From positions 1 through 12,861 of the forward strand of contig CANQHY010000036.1 in assembly GCA_947623975.1 (NCBI GenBank): 12,861 bases of DNA. Reading direction: 5' to 3'. Source of the DNA: an uncultured Bacilli bacterium. GTDB taxonomy: Bacteria > Bacillota_I > Bacilli_A > RF39 > UBA660. The position numbers and the translations under genes are program-made. Positions 9,351 through 12,861 of the stretch are shown piece after piece (the first letter of the stretch is position 1; every line of letters starts with the position of its first letter). The notes under the pieces are model-generated. The model made no database searches, had not been told where the DNA came from, and worked only from the letters and a program-made list of their open reading frames with translations.

Positions 9351-10554
9351 TTTTGATTTTCATAAATACATGAGCAGGTATATAAAAAAAGAAGATAAAG
9401 TTTTGTATTTGGATAGGGCAAGAGAAATAAAAGAACGTTTTATAAATGGCGATTTAGCTTACTGGAATAAGCTTGATACTTTTATTGAAAAAAAGGAACT
9501 TATTAAAATTATTAACCTGACAGATTATATAAAGGCAAACTGTGATGTATTTGTTGTAATTGGGATTGGTGGATCCTACATGGGAAGTAGGGCTGTAATA
9601 GAAGCCCTTAGTCCTTGCTACCAAAAAAATAAACCAGAAATTATCTTTTTTGGGACAGATCTTTCATCTGAAGAATGTTATGAGAAGTTAGAATATATTA
9701 AAGATAAGGATATTATTGTAAATGTTGTATCTAAATCTGGTACTACTCTAGAAACAACTGTTGCTTTTTCTCTTATCATGAAAGAATTAAAAGAGAAATA
9801 TGATGAAGAGGAATTAAAAAATAGAGTAATTATTACAACTGATAAAGACAGTGGGCCACTTAGAAATTTGGTAGAAGAAAAAGGATATATGTCTTTTGTA
9901 ATACCTAGTAATGTTGGAGGAAGATTTTCTTGCCTTACTCCAGTTGGTCTTTTACCAATTTCTGTGGCAGGAATAAATATAGCTAAACTTTTAGATGGAG
10001 CTAAGCAATCATTTTCAAGAGTCGATAGAGCGATAGAATATGCTGTTATTAGAGATATACTTTATAGCAAGGGAAAAAGAGTTGAATCATTTACGGTATA
10101 TAATGAAAAATTAACTTATTTTACAGAGTGGTTAAAGCAGTTATTTGCCGAAACCCAAGGAAAAGATGGCAAAGGGATATTACCAATATCTTCTATTAAT
10201 ACACGTGATTTACATTCTCAGGGTCAATATTTTCAACAGGGCTATGATATGATTTTTGAAACTGTTATAGGAATTGAAAAGGATAAAAAAATTACGCTTG
10301 ATGACTATGATATTGAGCTTAATAGTCTCAATAAGATTGTGATGGATAAAGTGGGATTAGCCCATTATAATGGTTATACGCCAAGTAACATTATTACAAT
10401 CGATGAGAAAAACGAGACAACTATGGGAGAACTAATTCATTTCTTCATTTTATCTTCCATAATTGGAGCCCTTCTTATGGAAATAAATCCATTTGATCAG
10501 CCTGGGGTAGAAGATTATAAAAAATTAATAAATGAAGAATTGAATAGTTTATAA
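9343..10554 (+). CDS. pgi: Glucose-6-phosphate isomerase, short form
   Basis: The product interconverts glucose-6-phosphate and fructose-6-phosphate in the cytoplasm. Family signatures are clear: IGIGGSYMGSRA at 73-83 and SKSGTT at 130-135 (sugar-phosphate binding, SIS folds), NVGGRFSCLTPVG at 190-202, AETQGKDGKG at 269-278 with the catalytic-region Glu270, DLHSQGQY at 289-296 with His291, and the C-terminal NPFDQPGVEDYK at 382-393 with the active-site Lys393. At 403 residues it is about 45 shorter than the Bacillus enzyme. The loss is mostly in the N-terminal region before residue 70 and at the extreme C-terminus after the lysine; no catalytic motif is missing. It overlaps the synthase gene by 8 bases and has no promoter of its own. 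This coupling suggests joint control of glucan synthesis and glucose-phosphate flux, but it may also be the cell's only glycolytic Pgi. Confidence 0.95.
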   Translation: MINFDFHKYMSRYIKKEDKVLYLDRAREIKERFINGDLAYWNKLDTFIEKKELIKIINLTDYIKANCDVFVVIGIGGSYMGSRAVIEALSPCYQKNKPEIIFFGTDLSSEECYEKLEYIKDKDIIVNVVSKSGTTLETTVAFSLIMKELKEKYDEEELKNRVIITTDKDSGPLRNLVEEKGYMSFVIPSNVGGRFSCLTPVGLLPISVAGINIAKLLDGAKQSFSRVDRAIEYAVIRDILYSKGKRVESFTVYNEKLTYFTEWLKQLFAETQGKDGKGILPISSINTRDLHSQGQYFQQGYDMIFETVIGIEKDKKITLDDYDIELNSLNKIVMDKVGLAHYNGYTPSNIITIDEKNETTMGELIHFFILSSIIGALLMEINPFDQPGVEDYKKLINEELNSL

Positions 10555-10587
10555 ATATATTTATATTATAAAAAGGAGGTTAATTTT

Positions 10588-11385
10588 ATGATATGGATTA
10601 TTATTGTTGTTGTTCTAATTATTTTACTACCTATTTGCATCGTTCAAGTAGACGAATACGAGAGAGGAGTAAAATTCAGACTTGGTAAGTTTCAAAAGAT
10701 TATGAATCCAGGCTGGAATTTTGTATTACCAATATTTGAATCTTACAAAAAGGTCGATATTCGTACTAAGGCAGTTGATGTTCCTGCACAAGATGCTATA
10801 ACAAAAGATAATGTTTCAATTAAAATAAATGCGGTTATTTATTATAAAATATTTGATGCATCTAAATCAATTTTAGCAGTAGAAAATTATTTTTATGCTA
10901 TTGGTCAACTTGCTCAAACAACCATGCGTAATGCAGTAGGAGCAGTAACGTTAGATGAACTTTTAGGTGAAAGAGAAAAAATATCAACAGAGATTTGTAG
11001 TATTATTGATAATCTTACAGATCCTTGGGGAATCAAAGTTGAAAATGTCGAATTAAAAGATGTCGCTCTTCCTGAAGAAATGCAAAGAGTAATTGCTAAA
11101 GTAGCTGAAGCAGAAAGAGAAAAACAAGCAGTAATTACGAAAGCTAAGGGAGAGGTTGAAGCTTCTATCAATTTAGCCCAAGCTGCAGAAAATATGTATA
11201 AAGTACCTGGTGCTCTTCATTTAAGAACACTATCTACTATTAACGATGTTTCTTCAGACCAATCTAACACAATAATATTTGCTCTACCAATCGAAGTATT
11301 AAGAGCATTTGAGGGTAGCAATAAACCGCTAGAAAAACTTTTAACAAATAAAAAAGAAAACAAAGAAGAAAAAAATAATGATTAA
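10588..11385 (+). CDS. SPFH/band 7 membrane protein (stomatin/slipin type)
   Basis: The protein has 265 residues. A hydrophobic N-terminal segment at 2-20 anchors it, followed by the SPFH domain at about 20-180. Typical slipin features are ERGVKFRLGKF at 25-35, NPGWNFVLP at 40-48, ITKDNVSIKI at 71-80, ENYFYAIGQLAQTTMRN at 99-115, LDELLGERE at 122-130 and DPWGIKVENVELKDVALPEEMQ at 145-166. An Ala/Glu/Lys-rich helix at 166-202, probably a coiled coil, and the TIIFALPIEVLRAF end complete it. The last 15 residues are a Lys/Glu/Asn tail. Such proteins form rings at the membrane and organise microdomains or regulate partner proteases. Slipins are often encoded next to an NfeD-type protease or partner, which is absent here. 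A strong AAGGAGGT site at 10573-10580 precedes the ATG. The 33-base gap from pgi suggests co-transcription. Confidence 0.92.
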   Translation: MIWIIIVVVLIILLPICIVQVDEYERGVKFRLGKFQKIMNPGWNFVLPIFESYKKVDIRTKAVDVPAQDAITKDNVSIKINAVIYYKIFDASKSILAVENYFYAIGQLAQTTMRNAVGAVTLDELLGEREKISTEICSIIDNLTDPWGIKVENVELKDVALPEEMQRVIAKVAEAEREKQAVITKAKGEVEASINLAQAAENMYKVPGALHLRTLSTINDVSSDQSNTIIFALPIEVLRAFEGSNKPLEKLLTNKKENKEEKNND

Positions 11386-11407
11386 AGTGTACTTTGGTAC
11401 ACTTTTT
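11384..11407 (+). terminator. Hairpin terminator overlapping the SPFH stop codon
   Basis: AAAGTGTAC (11384-11392) pairs perfectly with GTACACTTT (11397-11405) around a TTTG loop, and five T end it. The left arm overlaps the TAA stop codon. The T run is short, so termination may be partial. The yfcE ribosome site begins only 6 bases after it, so no promoter fits between them. Confidence 0.65.
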
Positions 11408-11425
11408 CAAATAGGAGAGTAATTT

Positions 11426-11947
11426 ATGAAAACTCTAATTGCATCAGATATTCATGGCGTAATCTATTATGCAAAAAAATTAAGAGAAATATACGAAAAA
11501 GAAAAACCTGATATATCCATTATACTTGGAGACTTATATTTTAATTATAATAATTATGAAGATAATTCAAATGAAATAAAAGAAATCCTTGAAAATTTTA
11601 GAAATTTATATGTCTTTAAAGGTAATTGTGATAGCGAAATAGATGAATTAGTATCTTCTTTTCCACTTTACGATTATTTAGTTTTAAACATCAACAATAA
11701 AAAGTTATTTTGTAGTCACGGTAACAAATATAATCCTAATAAATTACCTTGTGACAAGTTTGATATTATGGCTTATGGACATACTCACGTAGGAAAAATT
11801 TTCAAAAGTGGTGATCTAATATTTGTTAATCCTGGATCATTATCTTACCCGAGAGGTGGGACGACAAATAGTTATATTATTATTAATGAAGATGAAATAT
11901 TTCTTAAAGACATCGATGGAAATATAATTGAGTACTTAAAAATTTAG
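11426..11947 (+). CDS. yfcE: YfcE-type metallophosphodiesterase
   Basis: This 173-residue protein carries the full calcineurin-like metal-binding set of the MJ0936/YfcE family: SDIHG with Asp8 and His10, LGD with Asp36, GNCD with Asn67, SHG with His98, and GHTH with His119 and His121. NPGS follows at 135-138. The phrase GNCDSEID at 66-73 followed by FP is close to Escherichia coli YfcE, which has phosphodiesterase activity on artificial substrates such as bis-p-nitrophenyl phosphate and whose natural substrate is unsettled. Two divalent metals, often manganese, would be bound in the cytoplasm. Its length is normal for the family. AGGAGA at 11413-11418 sits 7 bases before the ATG. Expression probably relies on read-through of the hairpin upstream, since no promoter is evident. 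Confidence 0.92.
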   Translation: MKTLIASDIHGVIYYAKKLREIYEKEKPDISIILGDLYFNYNNYEDNSNEIKEILENFRNLYVFKGNCDSEIDELVSSFPLYDYLVLNINNKKLFCSHGNKYNPNKLPCDKFDIMAYGHTHVGKIFKSGDLIFVNPGSLSYPRGGTTNSYIIINEDEIFLKDIDGNIIEYLKI

Positions 11948-11976
11948 TTTAAAAAAATAAATTATTATTATATAAT
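11948..11976 (+). promoter_or_regulatory. Possible gmk promoter
   Basis: TTTAAA at 11948-11953 and TATAAT at 11971-11976 are separated by 17 bases, directly after the yfcE stop. The -10 is perfect, but the region is nearly all A and T, so chance agreement is a real possibility. Confidence 0.45.
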
Positions 11977-11987
11977 AATGTAAATAA

Positions 11988-11994
11988 AGAGGTG
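11988..11994 (+). promoter_or_regulatory. RBS that sets the gmk start at 11998
   Basis: AGAGGTG matches the anti-Shine-Dalgarno sequence and ends 3 bases before the ATG at 11998. An in-frame GTG at 11992 lies inside this site and has no ribosome site of its own, so the GTG start is unlikely. Confidence 0.75.
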
Positions 11995-11997
11995 CTT

Positions 11998-12642
11998 ATG
12001 ACTAAAAATAAAAGAGGAAATTTAATTGTTATTTCTGGTCCATCTGGTGCTGGAAAGGGTACTATTTGTGGTGAGTTATTAAAAGAAGATGATAGTCTTA
12101 ATTTGTCTATTTCTATGACTACTAGAGAAAAAAGAGAAGGCGAAATAAATGGAAAGGATTATTACTTTGTAACTCGTGAAGAATTTGAAAAAAATATCAA
12201 AAAAGGCAATTTTTTGGAATATGCTAAAGTTCATGGTGATAATTATTACGGTACTCCTAAGGATTTGGTCTATCAAATGTTAGATAGTGGCAAGGATATA
12301 ATATTAGAAATAGATATTCAAGGTGCTCTTAAAGTTAAAGAACAGATGGAAGAAGGAATTTTTATCTTTATTATGCCACCTAGTATGAAAGAGTTAAGAG
12401 ATCGACTAGTTAAAAGAAATACTGAAACGAAAGATAAAATTATAGAAAGATTTAGAAATGCATACAAAGAGATAAATGAAATAACTAAGTATAATTATGT
12501 TGTTATAAATGATGAAATAGAAAATGCCGTTAAAAAAGTAAGGGCAATAATTCTTGCTGAAAAATGTAGAGTAGATAGAATTGAAGATTTTGATCTTAAT
12601 AATCAAGAAGAATTAATACATGAATTGTTAATTCAAAAATAA
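11998..12642 (+). CDS. gmk: Guanylate kinase
   Basis: The enzyme phosphorylates GMP to GDP with ATP in the cytoplasm and is essential for GTP supply. From the ATG at 11998 it has 214 residues, close to the roughly 205 of Bacillus. The P-loop GPSGAGKGT is at 14-22. The GMP-binding segment TTREKREGEINGKDYYF is at 41-57, YYGT at 83-86 and the conserved EIDIQGA at 104-110. RLVKRNTET at 136-144 corresponds to the family's lid-region RL..RGTE motif, with Asn in place of Gly. The C-terminus extends a few residues beyond the usual end with a Glu/Leu-rich stretch. It is the last protein gene in the window, lying 44 bases after yfcE and 58 before a tRNA gene. Confidence 0.96.
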   Translation: MTKNKRGNLIVISGPSGAGKGTICGELLKEDDSLNLSISMTTREKREGEINGKDYYFVTREEFEKNIKKGNFLEYAKVHGDNYYGTPKDLVYQMLDSGKDIILEIDIQGALKVKEQMEEGIFIFIMPPSMKELRDRLVKRNTETKDKIIERFRNAYKEINEITKYNYVVINDEIENAVKKVRAIILAEKCRVDRIEDFDLNNQEELIHELLIQK

Positions 12643-12671
12643 TTGTCTTGTTTAATTTGTTTGTTTATGAT
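12643..12671 (+). promoter_or_regulatory. Probable promoter of the tRNA-Thr gene
   Basis: TTGTCT at 12643-12648 (four of six consensus bases) and TATGAT at 12666-12671 (five of six) are 17 bases apart, starting right after the gmk stop. RNA would begin near 12678, at the base of the hairpin that precedes the tRNA. An overlapping GATAAT at 12669-12674 is an alternative -10. Confidence 0.5.
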
Positions 12672-12678
12672 AATATTT

Positions 12679-12699
12679 TAAATGTCTTATAGACATTTA
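12679..12699 (+). repeat. Perfect hairpin directly before tRNA-Thr
   Basis: TAAATGTCT (12679-12687) pairs with AGACATTTA (12691-12699) around a TAT loop, giving nine base pairs with no mismatch. It lacks a T run, so it is a poor intrinsic terminator for gmk. It ends one base before the mature tRNA 5' end and would occupy the whole 5' leader of the precursor. Confidence 0.7.
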
Positions 12700-12700
12700 T

Positions 12701-12776
12701 GCTGAAATAGCTCAGTCGGTAGAGCAATCGTCTCGTAAGCGATAGGTCGCAGGTTCGATTCCTGTTTTCAGCACCA
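12701..12776 (+). tRNA. tRNA-Thr, anticodon CGT
   Basis: A complete cloverleaf of 76 bases with an encoded CCA end. The acceptor GCTGAAA pairs with TTTCAGC. The D arm is GCTC/GAGC with an AGTCGGTA loop. The anticodon stem ATCGT/GCGAT (one G-T pair) holds the loop CTCGTAA, giving anticodon CGT, which reads the codon ACG. The variable loop is AGGTC and the T arm is GCAGG-TTCGATT-CCTGT. The first two pairs, G-C and C-G, agree with known threonine identity elements. ACG is a G-ending codon, so this isoacceptor is likely a minor one in so AT-rich a genome. Confidence 0.95.
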
Positions 12777-12786
12777 GTGACGTTTC

Positions 12787-12806
12787 TATTCGAACTTTTT
12801 CGAATA
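12787..12806 (+). repeat. Hairpin after tRNA-Thr
   Basis: TATTCGAA (12787-12794) pairs with TTCGAATA (12799-12806) around a CTTT loop, an eight-pair perfect stem 10 bases after the CCA end. No T run follows, so it may protect or help trim the 3' end rather than terminate. Confidence 0.6.
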
Positions 12807-12816
12807 TTGATATAAA

Positions 12817-12839
12817 AAGATAGCCCCTTAGGTTATTTT
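12817..12839 (+). terminator. Possible terminator of the tRNA transcript
   Basis: AAGATAGCC (12817-12825) can pair with GGTTATTTT (12831-12839) around a CCTTA loop, with two G-T pairs. The T-rich right arm resembles a weak intrinsic terminator. It competes with a second inverted repeat that starts inside it at 12829. Confidence 0.35.
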
Positions 12840-12861
12840 GATACACTTGTCAAAATACCTA
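12829..12861 (+). repeat. Inverted repeat at the window edge
   Basis: TAGGT plus ATTTTGA (12829-12833 and 12835-12841, one bulged T between) pair with TCAAAAT plus ACCTA (12850-12861) around an 8-base loop, giving twelve pairs. It runs to the last base of the window, so its full extent and its owner cannot be judged. Confidence 0.5.

Noticed and set aside
10540..10567. Possible promoter TTGAAT-16-TATATT before the SPFH gene
   Set aside because: The 33-base gap is almost pure A/T and the boxes are weak, so the match is not distinguishable from chance.
10914..11171. Open frame of 85 codons on the - strand inside the SPFH gene
   Set aside because: It is a shadow of the Ala/Glu-rich SPFH sequence, is low in complexity, and has no supporting signals.
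12079..12606. Two short - strand frames inside gmk
   Set aside because: The products are Ile/Phe/Tyr-rich, as expected from antisense of AT-rich coding DNA. The sense strand encodes an unambiguous guanylate kinase.
1..12861. Mobile elements, CRISPR arrays or prophage genes
   Set aside because: No transposase, integrase, regular spaced repeats or phage-like genes were found. The tRNA could serve as an integration site, but no duplicate of its 3' end occurs in the window.

Overview
The window looks like a chromosomal segment of a low-GC Firmicute. It is strongly AT-rich, all genes lie on the + strand, ribosome-binding sites are of the AGGAGG type, and promoters carry extended -10 boxes. The base composition and gene set would suit an uncultured Bacilli lineage, possibly one close to the Mollicutes; this placement is inference. 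All seven genes stop with TAA or TAG and tryptophan is TGG throughout, so nothing indicates TGA recoding.

Layout. Bases 1-465 hold the C-terminal end of a Y-family DNA polymerase (DinB/Pol IV type) cut by the window edge. At 502-1428 is an unrecognised 308-residue protein with an HEFNH zinc-protease-like motif, followed by a strong intrinsic terminator. A second promoter, with the same 17-base -10 region as the first, drives the main gene at 1671-9350. This encodes a 2559-residue membrane enzyme with the full architecture of cyclic beta-1,2-glucan synthase (NdvB/Cgs): GT84 glycosyltransferase, GH189-like cyclisation domain and GH94 phosphorylase domain. A short glucose-6-phosphate isomerase gene (9343-10554) overlaps its end by 8 bases. 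A stomatin-type SPFH membrane protein (10588-11385), a YfcE-type phosphodiesterase (11426-11947), guanylate kinase (11998-12642) and a tRNA-Thr with anticodon CGT (12701-12776) follow. The last 85 bases hold several hairpins.

How the genes may work together. The glucan synthase would use UDP-glucose, and its GH94 domain could return glucose-1-phosphate by phosphorolysis. The translationally coupled Pgi handles the neighbouring glucose-6-phosphate/fructose-6-phosphate node, so the pair may balance glucan synthesis against glycolysis. The SPFH protein could organise the membrane around the synthase, but that is only positional inference. yfcE, gmk and the tRNA look like housekeeping genes. Most unusual for this kind of organism is an intact three-module cyclic-glucan synthase, a machine best known from Gram-negative alpha-proteobacteria.
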